A stretch of 64,000 bases of DNA from Planctomycetota bacterium (GCA_019186845.1 JABARW010000030.1:16045-80044); one strand, 5' to 3'; shown: positions 27,468 to 36,475, counted from the first letter of the stretch. The notes: generated by a model from the sequence alone, not told the origin. Numbers and translations: made by a program.

Positions 27468-28307
27468 TTAAGTCGCGATTGTCGTTGGGGCTCCCCTGGG
27501 CACGCTCAAAATCCGGTGCCCGCCTTCCACGACGGCTACGTCATGCTCAAAGTGCGCCGAGAGCGAACCATCCTGCGTCACGATGGTCCAGCCGTCGGCA
27601 TGGCGCTCGGTCAATTCCGTGCCGATGTTCACCATGGGCTCAATTGCCAGCACCATGCCCACCTCAAGCTTCAGGTCCAGGTCGCGGGCGTTGCGGCCGC
27701 GCGGCACGTAATTGGGCACCTGCGGGGGCTCCCACAGGCTCGTGCCCAGGCCGTGTCCGACGAACTCCTTGACGCACCACAGGCCGTGCTGCCCTTCGAC
27801 GAAATCCTGGATGGCGGCGCAGACCGTGCGCAGCTTCACGCCCGGCCTGACCAGGGCAATGGCGCGGCGCAGCGCTTCTTCTGTGACCCGGATCAGGCGC
27901 AGCGCGTCTTCACTGACGCGGCCCACGGGCACCGTGATGGCACAATCGCTGTACCAGCCGATGCCGCGGGAGTCGCGCACGATGACCCCGACGTCGCCCT
28001 TGAAGAGGTCGCCCTCTTTCAACACGCGGTCGGAGGGCAGGCCGTGCACGATTTCGTGGTTCACGGAAGCGCAGATCGTGCCCGGGAACTCAAAGGGAGC
28101 TCCGGCCGCCAGCACGCCCTGGAAGGCGGGGACACCCCCCTGCTGGCGGATGTGCTGCTCGCAGGCGCGATCAATCTCGGCGGTGGTGACGCCGGGCTTG
28201 ACCATGTTCCTCATGATCTGATGGCACTCGGCCGCGATGCGGCCCGCCTCCGCCATCACTTCGATTTCGGAGGGGGTCTTGAGCCTGATGCGGTCGCCGC
28301 GCGACAT
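27468..28307 (-). CDS. map: Methionine aminopeptidase type I
   Basis: The 279-residue enzyme removes the initiator methionine from nascent proteins. The metal ligands of the pita-bread fold can be placed: the Asp of KGDVGVIV, the Asp of GWYSDCAI, the His of GHGLGTSLWE, the Glu of AIEPMVNIG and the Glu of FEHDVAV. The sequence around the first two Asp residues (RDSRGIGWYSDC) is somewhat divergent from E. coli. It follows adk by 26 bp, as in many spc operons. Confidence 0.97.
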   Translation of the reverse strand: MSRGDRIRLKTPSEIEVMAEAGRIAAECHQIMRNMVKPGVTTAEIDRACEQHIRQQGGVPAFQGVLAAGAPFEFPGTICASVNHEIVHGLPSDRVLKEGDLFKGDVGVIVRDSRGIGWYSDCAITVPVGRVSEDALRLIRVTEEALRRAIALVRPGVKLRTVCAAIQDFVEGQHGLWCVKEFVGHGLGTSLWEPPQVPNYVPRGRNARDLDLKLEVGMVLAIEPMVNIGTELTERHADGWTIVTQDGSLSAHFEHDVAVVEGGHRILSVPRGAPTTIAT

Positions 28308-28333
28308 GCCTTCTTCTCTCTTTCGGCAGCCGG

Positions 28334-29251
28334 TCAGAGCGCCGTAACCACGGCGCTCATCACCCCGAAGATTTCATCCACGCCCTTCGTCGCGTCAATC
28401 TCGCGCAGAAGGCCCTGTTCCCTGTAACGCTCAACCAGGGGGCCCGTATTCGCGGCGTACTCCTCCAGCCGCTTGCTGACCTTGTCTGCCGCGTCGTCTG
28501 AGCGCTGGTAAGTTTCTCCCCCGCAGAGGTCGCACCTGCCTTCGACTTTCGTGGGGTTGAACTTGACGTGGGAAATCGCGCCGCACTGGCGGCAGGTGCG
28601 ACGGCCACTGATGCGCTCCACGATGACAGCGTCGGGCGCCGCGAAGTAGAGGGCTGCGGCAATCTGCTCACCGCGTCGCTGCAGCACCTTGTTCAGTTCG
28701 ACATCCTGGCCCACCGTTCGGGGAAAACCGTCAAAGATGAAGCCGTTACCGCAATCGCCCCGCTGCAGGCGATCTTCCACCAGCCCCACGGTGACCTCAT
28801 CGGGGACGAGCTTGCCCGCGTTTACGAATTCCTTGGCTTTGAGCCCCAGGGGAGTCTCGCGCTTCATGTGATCGCGAAAGAGGTCGCCCGTGGAAATGTG
28901 GGGCAGTTTCAGGGCCTGGGCAAGCTTGGCCGCCTGCGTGCCCTTGCCGACGCCGGGCGGGCCGAGGAACACCAGCACGAGTTTCTTCACGGCGGGCTCC
29001 TTGGGTGCGATGACACGCGTGGCCGGGGGCAGTTTCTTCCGCGGTGCCGGCTTGAGCACGCGCTTGCCCTTGGTCGCGGCTTTGCGCGCGGGCTTCTTTG
29101 CTGCGCGCTTGGTCCGGGGCGGTGTCTTGCGCGCGATCTTGGCGGCCGCGCGCCCACTCCTGGACTTCGCGGGGCGCGCCTTGGGTTGTGTGCGCTTACG
29201 CTGCTTGGCTGCGGGTTTCCTGGCGCGCGGGGGCGCCTTCCTTTTCGCCAT
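28334..29251 (-). CDS. adk: Adenylate kinase with long Lys/Ala/Arg-rich N-terminal extension
   Basis: Residues about 90-305 are a complete adenylate kinase (ATP + AMP to 2 ADP): P-loop GPPGVGKGTQAA, AMP site STGDLFRDHM, IFDGFPRTVGQ, and a zinc-type LID with Cys pairs CRQCG and CDLCG. The first 90 residues are unlike any adenylate kinase I know. They are made of Lys, Arg, Ala, Pro and Thr in a histone-H1-like pattern (RAAKKPARKAATKGKRVLKP). An internal start at the core is possible, but the tail is in frame and uses the ATG at 29251. It lies between secY and map. Confidence 0.95.
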   Translation of the reverse strand: MAKRKAPPRARKPAAKQRKRTQPKARPAKSRSGRAAAKIARKTPPRTKRAAKKPARKAATKGKRVLKPAPRKKLPPATRVIAPKEPAVKKLVLVFLGPPGVGKGTQAAKLAQALKLPHISTGDLFRDHMKRETPLGLKAKEFVNAGKLVPDEVTVGLVEDRLQRGDCGNGFIFDGFPRTVGQDVELNKVLQRRGEQIAAALYFAAPDAVIVERISGRRTCRQCGAISHVKFNPTKVEGRCDLCGGETYQRSDDAADKVSKRLEEYAANTGPLVERYREQGLLREIDATKGVDEIFGVMSAVVTAL

Positions 29252-29313
29252 GGCTGCTCCTCAATGAAAGCGGGCGCAGCATAGCCGCGCCCGCGAACGT
29301 CGGCATACGGAAA

Positions 29314-30738
29314 TCAGCGGCGGCGCTGGCCGACCATGCCGGTATAGGCGTCGTAGTTGCGCTGGATGAGTTGAACCTCGATCTTCTGAATCAGGTCCAG
29401 GGCCACGTGTACGACGATCAGGATGCCGGTGCCGCCCATGAAGCGGAAGAACATGCGGTTCTGGGACAACGATTCCGAGTCGCCAAAGACGAAGTGCATG
29501 GCCTCGGGAATCATGACGGGGACGACGGCGACAAGGCAGAGGAACGTCGCGCCTGCCAGAGTCATGCGCCGCAGAATCTGGCTGAGGTAAGTGACGGTAT
29601 CCTTGCCGGGACGGACGCCGGGGATGAAGGCGCCCCACTCCTTGAAGTTCTTGGCCAGTTCGATGGGGTTGAACTGGAGCTGGGTCCAGAAGTAGGTGAA
29701 GAAGAAGATGAGCACGATGTAGCCCAGAGTGTAGCTGAAGCCGCTCTGGTTCATCGCGTCCTTGGCGTCGGTCATCAGGTTACCCCAGAAGCCGCCGCCC
29801 GCTCCTACCTGCTCAAGGAGGCCAAACAGAATAAGCGGCAGGGTCATCAGCGCCGAAGCAAAGATGATGGGGATCACGCCGGCCTGGTCAATGCGCAGCG
29901 GGAAGGTCTGGCGTTGTCCGCCGGCGACCTTGCTGCCTCGCACATGCTTGGCGTGCTGGATGACGATTTCGCGGCGCGCAAGCGTGATGATGACGACGCC
30001 CGCGGTGATGGCCGTGAACATGACCACGAGGGTGACCAGGCTGAGGAAGGCGTCCAGGGAAGCCTGGGGGTCCACCTTGCTGTCCAGCATGGGCTGCATG
30101 AGTGAAATGACGGCGTTGGGGATCGAGGCGATGATGCCGGCCTGGATAAGCAGGGACACGCCGTTGCCGATGCCCTTTTCCGTGATCTGGTCGCCAAGCC
30201 AGATGAGGAAGTAGCAGCCAGCCGTCATGGTGATGACAGCGATAACCTGGAACAGCCACTCGGGCTCGATGATAATGGTGGCCGCGAGTTCGGGCCGGCT
30301 GGTCAGCAGGTTGATGGTGAAAATGGCCTGAAGGATACAGATGGGGATCGTGGCGATGCGCGAATACATGCGTATGCGGCGCTGCCCGCTCTGTCCTTCT
30401 TTCTGGATTTCTTCAAGCTGCGGCACGACCTTGGTCAGCAGCTGGAAAATGATCTCCGCGCTGATGTAGGGCATGATGCCCAGCGAGAAGATAGTGAAGT
30501 CAAAGAGGTTGCCGGCGGACAGGGCGTTATAAACGCCCAAAAATCCGTACACCCAGCTGCCCTGCTGCTGTTCACGGAAGATCTGGGTGAACGCGACCGT
30601 GTCAATGCCGGGCACGGGGATGTTGGACCCGAACCGGTACACGGCAAGGATCAGAAGCGTAAACAGGGCCTTCTTGCGGAGCTCCGGAATCTTGAAAAGA
30701 TTCGCGAACATCTCGCTTGGGCCGTGCACCTTATCCAT
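29314..30738 (-). CDS. secY: Protein translocase subunit SecY
   Basis: The 474-residue protein forms the channel of the Sec translocon, with ten predicted membrane helices. Recognisable segments are FTLLILAVYRFGSNIPVPGI (first helix), IMPYISAEIIFQLL and the cytoplasmic loop ERIVVQ-like REIVIQHAKHVRGSK. It lies after rplO in the standard spc order. The 120-bp spacer before it holds a GC-rich hairpin near 30820-30850 but no T run. Confidence 0.98.
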   Translation of the reverse strand: MDKVHGPSEMFANLFKIPELRKKALFTLLILAVYRFGSNIPVPGIDTVAFTQIFREQQQGSWVYGFLGVYNALSAGNLFDFTIFSLGIMPYISAEIIFQLLTKVVPQLEEIQKEGQSGQRRIRMYSRIATIPICILQAIFTINLLTSRPELAATIIIEPEWLFQVIAVITMTAGCYFLIWLGDQITEKGIGNGVSLLIQAGIIASIPNAVISLMQPMLDSKVDPQASLDAFLSLVTLVVMFTAITAGVVIITLARREIVIQHAKHVRGSKVAGGQRQTFPLRIDQAGVIPIIFASALMTLPLILFGLLEQVGAGGGFWGNLMTDAKDAMNQSGFSYTLGYIVLIFFFTYFWTQLQFNPIELAKNFKEWGAFIPGVRPGKDTVTYLSQILRRMTLAGATFLCLVAVVPVMIPEAMHFVFGDSESLSQNRMFFRFMGGTGILIVVHVALDLIQKIEVQLIQRNYDAYTGMVGQRRR

Positions 30739-30858
30739 CGCGTCTTCTCTTCAGCCGACGGCCACGACCGCCGGAATAGTGTCAGTGTCCCGCTTCACTG
30801 CGCGGGGCCGGACAGGATAATGAGGCCCCCGCGCCAAGGCGAGGGGGAACATCATTAC

Positions 30859-31530
30859 TTACTTGGCCGGCTTGTCCTTCTTGGGCTTTTCCGCCGCAGG
30901 CTTCTCAGCCTTGGGCTTCTCCGCCTTGGGAGCCTTGGCTTCGGCGGGTTTATCCGCCTTGGGCTTCTCCGTCTTGGGAGCCTTGGCCTCAGCCGGCTTT
31001 TCAGCCTTGGGAGCCTTGGCGGGCGCCGCCGGCTTGGCCGCTTTGGCCGGCGCCGGAACATCGGCCTGGACCTCGCCCTTGAGGTTGATGCGCTCAGCCT
31101 TGCCGCCGGCGGCCGCGATCTTCTCGCGGGCCGAGCCGCTGAAAGCCTGGGCGCGAACCGTCAATTTCTTCTTCAATTCACCGTCGCCGAGTACCTTCAC
31201 GCCGTCGAGAACGCGGTTGATCAGGCCGGCCTTGAGAAATTCCTCTGGGCCGACAGTCGCGCCGTTGTCGAACACGTCGAGCTGGCTCACGTTCAGCACC
31301 GCGTTGACCTTGCGGAAAATCGCGTTGTTAAAGCCGTGTTTGGGCAGGCGGCGGACCAAAGGCATCTGGCCGCCTTCAAAGTAGAAGCGCTGGGCAAAGC
31401 CCGTGCGCGCCGAAGCGCCCTTGCCGCCACGGCCGGCGGTCTTGCCCTTTTCGCTGCCGGGGCCGCGTCCCTTGCGCACCATGGGGCGCTTGCGCGTCCG
31501 GGGCAGGGCTTTGAGTTGAGTCAGGTTCAT
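30859..31530 (-). CDS. rplO: 50S ribosomal protein L15 with long acidic-basic C-terminal tail
   Basis: The core (residues 1-150) starts MNLTQLKALPRTRKRPMVRK with the Gly-rich GRGPGSEKGKTAGRGGKGAS, typical of L15. About 65-70 extra residues follow, built from repeats of KAPKAEKPAEAKAPKTEKP type, giving 223 residues against the usual 145. The tail is encoded by near-identical tandem DNA. L30 (rpmD), usually just upstream, is absent. Confidence 0.97.
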   Translation of the reverse strand: MNLTQLKALPRTRKRPMVRKGRGPGSEKGKTAGRGGKGASARTGFAQRFYFEGGQMPLVRRLPKHGFNNAIFRKVNAVLNVSQLDVFDNGATVGPEEFLKAGLINRVLDGVKVLGDGELKKKLTVRAQAFSGSAREKIAAAGGKAERINLKGEVQADVPAPAKAAKPAAPAKAPKAEKPAEAKAPKTEKPKADKPAEAKAPKAEKPKAEKPAAEKPKKDKPAK

Positions 31531-31628
31531 GATCTTTCTCTTTCGCTATGCGCAGGCGCGCTCTGCGCCTACTCGCGTACCGCCATGTCCAAAACCAGCC
31601 AGGCCGGCCACCGCCATGCTTCGTGAGC

Positions 31629-32354
31629 TTAGGCCTTGGCCTCTCCCCCGGCGTCCTTCTTGTCCTCGGCCTTGGTTTCCGGCGCGTCTGGCTTGGCCTC
31701 GGCGTCGCCCTTCTTGCCGCGCGGGCCGCGGGTGCCGCCACGGGGACCCTTGGCGTCGCGCTTGTCGCCGGAGCGGCCGTCGCGCTTGTCGCCCTTCTCG
31801 CGGCGGGCCTGGTCGCGCTTGATTTCCTCGACCACTTCGAGCTTGGGGCGATCGCGGTCAGGCAGCACGGGCAGGCCGCGCAGCTTGAACACCTCTTCCT
31901 TGCTGCGCAGGTTGTTCAGTCCGTCGAGGACAGCCTTGACCAGGTTCGTGGGGTTGCGCGAACCGTAGGCCTTCGTGAGCAGGTTGCGGATGCCCAGAGC
32001 TTCGGCCACGCTGCGCACCGTCGCGCCGGCCTTGATGCCGGTACCGGGCGCCGCGGGGCGCAGGTAAACGCGGCTGGCGCCAAAGCGACCCCACACGGCG
32101 TGGGGGATCGTGTCGCCGCGCAGCGGATAGCGGACGAGGTTCTTGCGGGCGTCACGGACGGCCTTCTCGATGCTGTTGGGCACTTCGCGGGCCTTGCCCT
32201 GCCCCAGCCCGAGAACGCCGCGCATGTCGCCCATGACGACGACGGCCGTGAAGCTGAAGCGGCGGCCACCCTTGGCCACCGCGGCCGTGCGCATCACACC
32301 GATAACCTTCTCTTCGCCCAGATCAACATCCCGGGCCAGTACTCGAGTTTTCAT
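31629..32354 (-). CDS. rpsE: 30S ribosomal protein S5 with C-terminal tail
   Basis: The core contains RRFSFTAVVVMGDMRGVLGL and the RNA-binding VYLRPAAPGTGIKAG, typical of S5, which helps fidelity and mRNA unwinding at the entry tunnel. After about residue 190 a charged tail begins (KGDKRDGRSGDKRDAKGPRG, then KAEDKKDAGGEAKA), giving 241 residues against about 165. Gene order rplR-rpsE-rplO is standard except that rpmD is missing. Confidence 0.97.
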   Translation of the reverse strand: MKTRVLARDVDLGEEKVIGVMRTAAVAKGGRRFSFTAVVVMGDMRGVLGLGQGKAREVPNSIEKAVRDARKNLVRYPLRGDTIPHAVWGRFGASRVYLRPAAPGTGIKAGATVRSVAEALGIRNLLTKAYGSRNPTNLVKAVLDGLNNLRSKEEVFKLRGLPVLPDRDRPKLEVVEEIKRDQARREKGDKRDGRSGDKRDAKGPRGGTRGPRGKKGDAEAKPDAPETKAEDKKDAGGEAKA

Positions 32355-32372
32355 GTGCTTTCCGTGCCTGTT

Positions 32373-32735
32373 CTAGAACTTCAGACCTGCCTCGCGGGCG
32401 GCGTCGGCGAGGGCCTTCACACGCCCGTGATACTTGTAATGTCCGCGGTCAAAGGCGACTTCGGTGATGCCCGCCTTGATTGCCAGCTCAGCGATGCGCT
32501 TGCCGATGACCTGGGCGCCCTTGACGTTGCCGGCGTCCTTCTGCGCGTTGGCCTTGCCCACCGTGGTGACGGCGCAAAGCGTCTTCTGCGACTTGTCATC
32601 GATGATTTGCGCCGAAATGTGCTTCTTGGTGCGGTGAACACTGAGACGCACGCGGGTACCCGCCGCGCGGATGCGGTTGCGCTGGCGAATCGCGCGACGC
32701 CACTTGCGGTTGGTCTTGCGTTTTTGCTGGTCCAT
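32373..32735 (-). CDS. rplR: 50S ribosomal protein L18
   Basis: The 120-residue product begins [20 protein letters not shown] and ends [18 protein letters not shown], a normal L18 that binds 5S rRNA. The ATG at 32735 is chosen over one four codons upstream because AAGGA is then at proper spacing. Confidence 0.97.
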   Translation of the reverse strand: MDQQKRKTNRKWRRAIRQRNRIRAAGTRVRLSVHRTKKHISAQIIDDKSQKTLCAVTTVGKANAQKDAGNVKGAQVIGKRIAELAIKAGITEVAFDRGHYKYHGRVKALADAAREAGLKF

Positions 32736-32807
32736 GACTTTTTCCATCCTTCGCGCCCTGCCGCGGGCGCGCCTGTTTCGAGGTCTGATACCGGCCGATC
32801 GCCGGGC

Positions 32808-33365
32808 TTACTTCTTGCCGCCCGCGCCGCCCACGAAGCTCTTGCCCGCCTTGAGCGCGATGTGCTCGCCTTCGTAGCGGATGCCCTTGCCCTTGTAGGG
32901 CTCGGGGGTGCGCAAGCCGCGCAGCTTGGCCGCGAAGTGCCTCACGGCCTGCTTGTCGATGCCGGAAATCTCGAGGCGCTGCGGGTTGGGCAGCTTGACG
33001 TTCACGCCGGCGGGAATGTCGACGTCGATGGAGTGGCAGAAGCCCACCATGAGGATCAGCTTCTTGCCCTCAATCTTGGCGGCCCAACCCACGCCCACAA
33101 TGTCCATGTTCTGGAGGTAGCCTTTGACCACACCCTGGATCATGTTCTGAAGCAGGGCGCGGGTCGTGCCGTGCAAGGCGCGGGCCAACTTGCTTTCGTT
33201 GCGGCGGCCGACTTTCACTTCCTGGCCGGCGACATCGACGGTGACCTCGGGGCGGAAGCCGAACTCCAGCTTGCCCTTGGGCCCCTCGACCTGCACCTTC
33301 ATGCCGCTGACGGCGACTTTGACGCCGGAGGGCACGATGACGGGTTGTTTGCCGATTCTCGACAT
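32808..33365 (-). CDS. rplF: 50S ribosomal protein L6
   Basis: The start is the ATG at 33365 (MSRIGKQPVIVPSGVKV), giving 185 residues; the upstream open frame is spacer. L6 lies near the sarcin-ricin loop and factor-binding site. The conserved C-terminal PEPYKGKGIRYEGEHI is present. Confidence 0.98.
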   Translation of the reverse strand: MSRIGKQPVIVPSGVKVAVSGMKVQVEGPKGKLEFGFRPEVTVDVAGQEVKVGRRNESKLARALHGTTRALLQNMIQGVVKGYLQNMDIVGVGWAAKIEGKKLILMVGFCHSIDVDIPAGVNVKLPNPQRLEISGIDKQAVRHFAAKLRGLRTPEPYKGKGIRYEGEHIALKAGKSFVGGAGGKK

Positions 33366-33465
33366 ATCACTCTTTCCTTCTCCCGGTCCTGCCGGGTGGG
33401 CCTTGGCACTCCTGCTGCATCGTGCACGGGCCGCCGTGGACGCGACGTGTCGCGCCATCAGCCAG

Positions 33466-33864
33466 TTATCCAACCTTGCAAAGCATCTCGCCGCCCACGT
33501 TGTGCTTGCGGCACTCGCGGTCGGACAGCACACCCTTGGGCGTGCTCAGGATGCAGATACCCATGCCGCCGCGCACGCGCGGAATCTTGGTCACGGGCGT
33601 ATAGATGCGGCGGCCGGGCTTGCTCACGCGCTCAATCTTCGTGATCACGCGCTCGCCGTCGGGGCCATAGCGCAGGTCCAGCGCAATCGTGCGCTGATAG
33701 CCTTCGCCGTCCACTTTGACCGCGTTGATGAAGCCTTCGCGCTTGAGCACTTCGGCCAGGGCCAGCTTCAGGTTCGAAAACGGAATCTCGACCTTGTCAG
33801 CGCCGTTGGCGTTGGCGTTGCGCAGCCGCGTCAGCATGTCCGCAATTGGATCAGTAAACGACAT
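33466..33864 (-). CDS. rpsH: 30S ribosomal protein S8
   Basis: The 132-residue S8 starts MSFTDPIADMLTRLRNANAN and ends with the conserved GVLSDRECRKHNVGGEMLCK. S8 binds the central domain of 16S rRNA and in E. coli represses the spc operon; whether it does so here cannot be read from the sequence. It precedes rplF in the standard order. Confidence 0.98.
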   Translation of the reverse strand: MSFTDPIADMLTRLRNANANGADKVEIPFSNLKLALAEVLKREGFINAVKVDGEGYQRTIALDLRYGPDGERVITKIERVSKPGRRIYTPVTKIPRVRGGMGICILSTPKGVLSDRECRKHNVGGEMLCKVG

Positions 33865-33915
33865 TGTTTCTCCTAGGACCGGTGAGTATCCCCTGGGCTC
33901 TGGCCCCGCGGGACT

Positions 33916-34101
33916 TTACCAGCTGGCTTTCGTCATCCCCGGAATCTCGCCCTTGCTCGCAAGGTCGCGCAGGCAGCAACGGCAGATCTGCAGCTTGCGA
34001 TAGACCGCGCGCGGCCGGCCACAAAGCTGGCAGCGATTGCGATGCCGCGTCGAGAATTTCGGCGGACGGCTTTCCTTGACTACGAGGCATGTGCGTGACA
34101 T
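33916..34101 (-). CDS. rpsN: 30S ribosomal protein S14, zinc-binding type
   Basis: The 61-residue short (type Z) form has zinc ligands C24, C27, C40 and C43 in NRCQLCGRP and QICRCC. It ends with the conserved [12 protein letters not shown]14 assembles late into the head of the 30S subunit. Confidence 0.98.
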   Translation of the reverse strand: MSRTCLVVKESRPPKFSTRHRNRCQLCGRPRAVYRKLQICRCCLRDLASKGEIPGMTKASW

Positions 34102-34153
34102 GCGTTCTCCTGTGTTGCCTTCTCATGGGCGCCGCTGCGGCGCCGGGTTAGCG

Positions 34154-34738
34154 TTAGGCGGCCTTCTTCTTGCTCTTCTTGTCTTCGACCTTCTTCAGGG
34201 GCATGCCCAGCCCCATCAGCAGCGAGCGCGACCATTCATCGTTGCCGCCGCTGATGGTGAAGCAGATGTCCATGCCCTGAACCTGGGCGATCTTGTCGAT
34301 CTCGATATCAGGGAACAGCGTCTGCTCCTGGATGCCCATGCTGTAGTTGCCGTGCCCGTCGAAGCTGTCGGGCTTGAGGCCCGAGAAGTCACGGATGCGG
34401 GGTACCGCCACGCTGATCAACTTCTCGAGGAACAGCCACATGTTCTTGCCGCGCAGCGTCACCATGGCGCCGATCGCGTCATTCTCGCGAAGCTTCCAGG
34501 TGGCGGCCGCGCGCTTGGCGCGCGTGATGACCGGCTTCTGCCCGGCAATGATCCCCAGGTCCGTCGCCAGTGTTTCCGGCAGCTTCTTGTTCTGGGTGCC
34601 TTCGCCGATGCCCATGTTGATGGTGATTTTCTTCAGGCGCGGCACGGCCATGATGTTCTTGATGTCATGCTTCTCGCGCAGGGCGGGCACCACTTCGTCG
34701 TGGTACTTCTTCTGCAGCCTGGGAATGAACTTTGCCAT
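34154..34738 (-). CDS. rplE: 50S ribosomal protein L5
   Basis: The 194-residue protein contains KITINMGIGEGTQNKKL and the 5S-rRNA-contacting ENDAIGAMVTLRGKNMWLFL, plus GIQEQTLFPDIEID. It is about 15 residues longer than the usual 179, mainly from a Lys-rich C-terminus (DKKSKKKAA). It bridges to S13 and contacts P-site tRNA. Confidence 0.98.
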   Translation of the reverse strand: MAKFIPRLQKKYHDEVVPALREKHDIKNIMAVPRLKKITINMGIGEGTQNKKLPETLATDLGIIAGQKPVITRAKRAAATWKLRENDAIGAMVTLRGKNMWLFLEKLISVAVPRIRDFSGLKPDSFDGHGNYSMGIQEQTLFPDIEIDKIAQVQGMDICFTISGGNDEWSRSLLMGLGMPLKKVEDKKSKKKAA

Positions 34739-34792
34739 GTTTTGACTTCCGCTTCGAACTTGTTCGAACTGGGTGGTTGGCCTTGGGCCGGG

Positions 34793-35143
34793 TTACTGGA
34801 TGGCCTCGCCGCTCTTGAAGACCTGGCCGGTGCTCTTGAAGTAGCGTGCCTTCTTGCCGTCCACGACCTTGAAGTGGATGCGTTCAGCCTTGGACGACTT
34901 GGTGTTGAAGGGCAGCACGTTTGCCACGGGCAGGAAGGCCTCGCGCTGGACGCGGCCGCCCTGGGGGCGCTGCTCACTCTTGCGCAGGTGCTTCCACACC
35001 AGGTTCTTGCCTTCCACAATCACGCGGCCCTTGGCGCGGTCCACCTTGAGGACCTTGCCGCTGGGCTGCTTGCGGTCTTCGGCCGTCTGGGGACGGTCCT
35101 TGCCCTTGATGATCTGGACGAGATCGCCGACGATAATGTGCAT
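34793..35143 (-). CDS. rplX: 50S ribosomal protein L24
   Basis: The 116-residue protein starts MHIIVGDLVQIIKGKDRPQT with the KOW motif of L24 (SGKVLKVDRAKGRVIVEGKN), followed by the HLRKSEQRPQGG loop. L24 initiates 50S assembly. It lies between rplN and rplE in the usual order. Confidence 0.97.
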   Translation of the reverse strand: MHIIVGDLVQIIKGKDRPQTAEDRKQPSGKVLKVDRAKGRVIVEGKNLVWKHLRKSEQRPQGGRVQREAFLPVANVLPFNTKSSKAERIHFKVVDGKKARYFKSTGQVFKSGEAIQ

Positions 35144-35199
35144 GTTTCTGTCTCCGACTGCCTTTCCGGCGCCTGTGAAACGGCGCGGGTTTGTGCGTA

Positions 35200-35592
35200 T
35201 CAGACCACTTCCGTGGCCAGGGAAATGATCTTGGCGAACTTCTTGGCCCTCAGCTCGCGCGCGACGGCGCCGAAGATGCGCGTGCCGATGGGGTTGTTTT
35301 CCTTGTCGACGATCACGGCGGCGTTGCGGTCAAAGCGCACATAGCTGCCATCATCGCGGCGCACGGGTTGCCTCACCCGCACCACTACGCAGCGCACCAC
35401 GCGCTTCTTCTTGTCCTTCTTGGTGGTCTTCTTGAACAACTCGCAGGTGGGGGTGGCCTGCTTGATCACGCCCACGAAAACGTCGCCCACGCTGGCATAG
35501 CGACGGCCGCTGCCGCCGAGCACCTTGATGCAGCGCACGACCTTGGCGCCTGTATTGTCCGCTACGTCGAGTTCTGTCTGTTCCTGAATCAT
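35200..35592 (-). CDS. rplN: 50S ribosomal protein L14
   Basis: The ATG at 35592 gives [20 protein letters not shown] and 130 residues (usual 122-124); a Lys-rich insertion [11 protein letters not shown] explains the extra length. L14 contacts 16S rRNA helix 14 at the subunit interface. The open frame upstream of this ATG is spacer. Confidence 0.98.
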   Translation of the reverse strand: MIQEQTELDVADNTGAKVVRCIKVLGGSGRRYASVGDVFVGVIKQATPTCELFKKTTKKDKKKRVVRCVVVRVRQPVRRDDGSYVRFDRNAAVIVDKENNPIGTRIFGAVARELRAKKFAKIISLATEVV

Positions 35593-35715
35593 GTTTGGTC
35601 CGGTCTTTAGGACTGGAGGAGTCGCTGGAACTCCCGCCGCCGTCAACCGCCTTTCATCTTCTCTGACTTCTGTTCAAGTGCATCGGTTCTGCATCAGTGC
35701 TGCGCCGGTCCCGCC

Positions 35716-36018
35716 TCAGGCCTGGTGCTGGACCACGGCGTGCGCGCGGCGAACGACGCGCAGCAGGCGCCAGGTCTTGGTCTTGCTCAGGCGGCGGCAG
35801 GCCATCAGCTCCACCAGGTCGCCTTCCTTGGCCTCTTCCTTTTCGTCGTGCGCGTGCAGCTTGGTGTTGCGCTGCATGATCTTGCCGTAGCGCGGATGCT
35901 TGACCTGCCGCTGCCACAGCACGGTGATCGTCTTCTTCATCTTGATCGACTGCACCACGCCCTGCACGGTGCGGCGGTCATTGCGCTCGACAGCGTTGGT
36001 TTGGACTGCGTCAGCCAT
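35716..36018 (-). CDS. rpsQ: 30S ribosomal protein S17
   Basis: The 100-residue protein has the S17 OB-fold core VQGVVQSIKMKKTITVLWQR and the conserved GDLVELMACRRLSKTKTWRL. S17 is a primary 16S rRNA binder. It closes the S10-type part of the cluster, after rpmC. Confidence 0.97.
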   Translation of the reverse strand: MADAVQTNAVERNDRRTVQGVVQSIKMKKTITVLWQRQVKHPRYGKIMQRNTKLHAHDEKEEAKEGDLVELMACRRLSKTKTWRLLRVVRRAHAVVQHQA

Positions 36019-36072
36019 TGCATTCTCCGCGGGCCTGTGCCCATTGTCCCGGCGCCTGGGCGCCGGCCTGAA

Positions 36073-36432
36073 TTACTTTGCCTTGACCGAGGACAGCGCC
36101 TTGATCGCCCGCGACACCTCGGCGTGCCGCTCGCGCGTGGCCTTCAGTGTCTTGCGCTGTCCGGCGTTGCGGGGGTCGGCCTTGCCCAGCTTCTTGAGCT
36201 GTTCATCCAGCTTCTTCTGCTCGGCTTCAAGGCGAAGCAGGGCGGCGCGCCCGACCAGCACCGTCTGGATGCGGGCGAGGTCGCGACGGCGGGCCTTGAT
36301 CTGGGCTCCCTTGGCCGGCGTCATGGCCTCGCTGGTGAAGCGGGCCTGGAAGTTCTGCTGGGTCAGTTCCTTGTGCTTGGCCTTGAGCTGAGCTTCGGGC
36401 TGCGTGCGGAACTCTTCAAATTTCGTTGCCAT
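36073..36432 (-). CDS. rpmC: 50S ribosomal protein L29, extended
   Basis: The position between rplP and rpsQ and the N-terminal helix MATKFEEFRTQPEAQLKAKH identify L29, a two-helix protein at the tunnel exit that helps dock SRP and trigger factor. The 119-residue length is nearly twice the usual 65. The conserved LARIQTVL-type region sits near residues 50-58, and a further helical segment (LEAEQKKLDEQLKKLGKA) follows. Confidence 0.9.
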   Translation of the reverse strand: MATKFEEFRTQPEAQLKAKHKELTQQNFQARFTSEAMTPAKGAQIKARRRDLARIQTVLVGRAALLRLEAEQKKLDEQLKKLGKADPRNAGQRKTLKATRERHAEVSRAIKALSSVKAK

Positions 36433-36475
36433 AGTGCTCTTTCCGGTGCTGCGGTGCCTGACTTTCCTGACGGCC

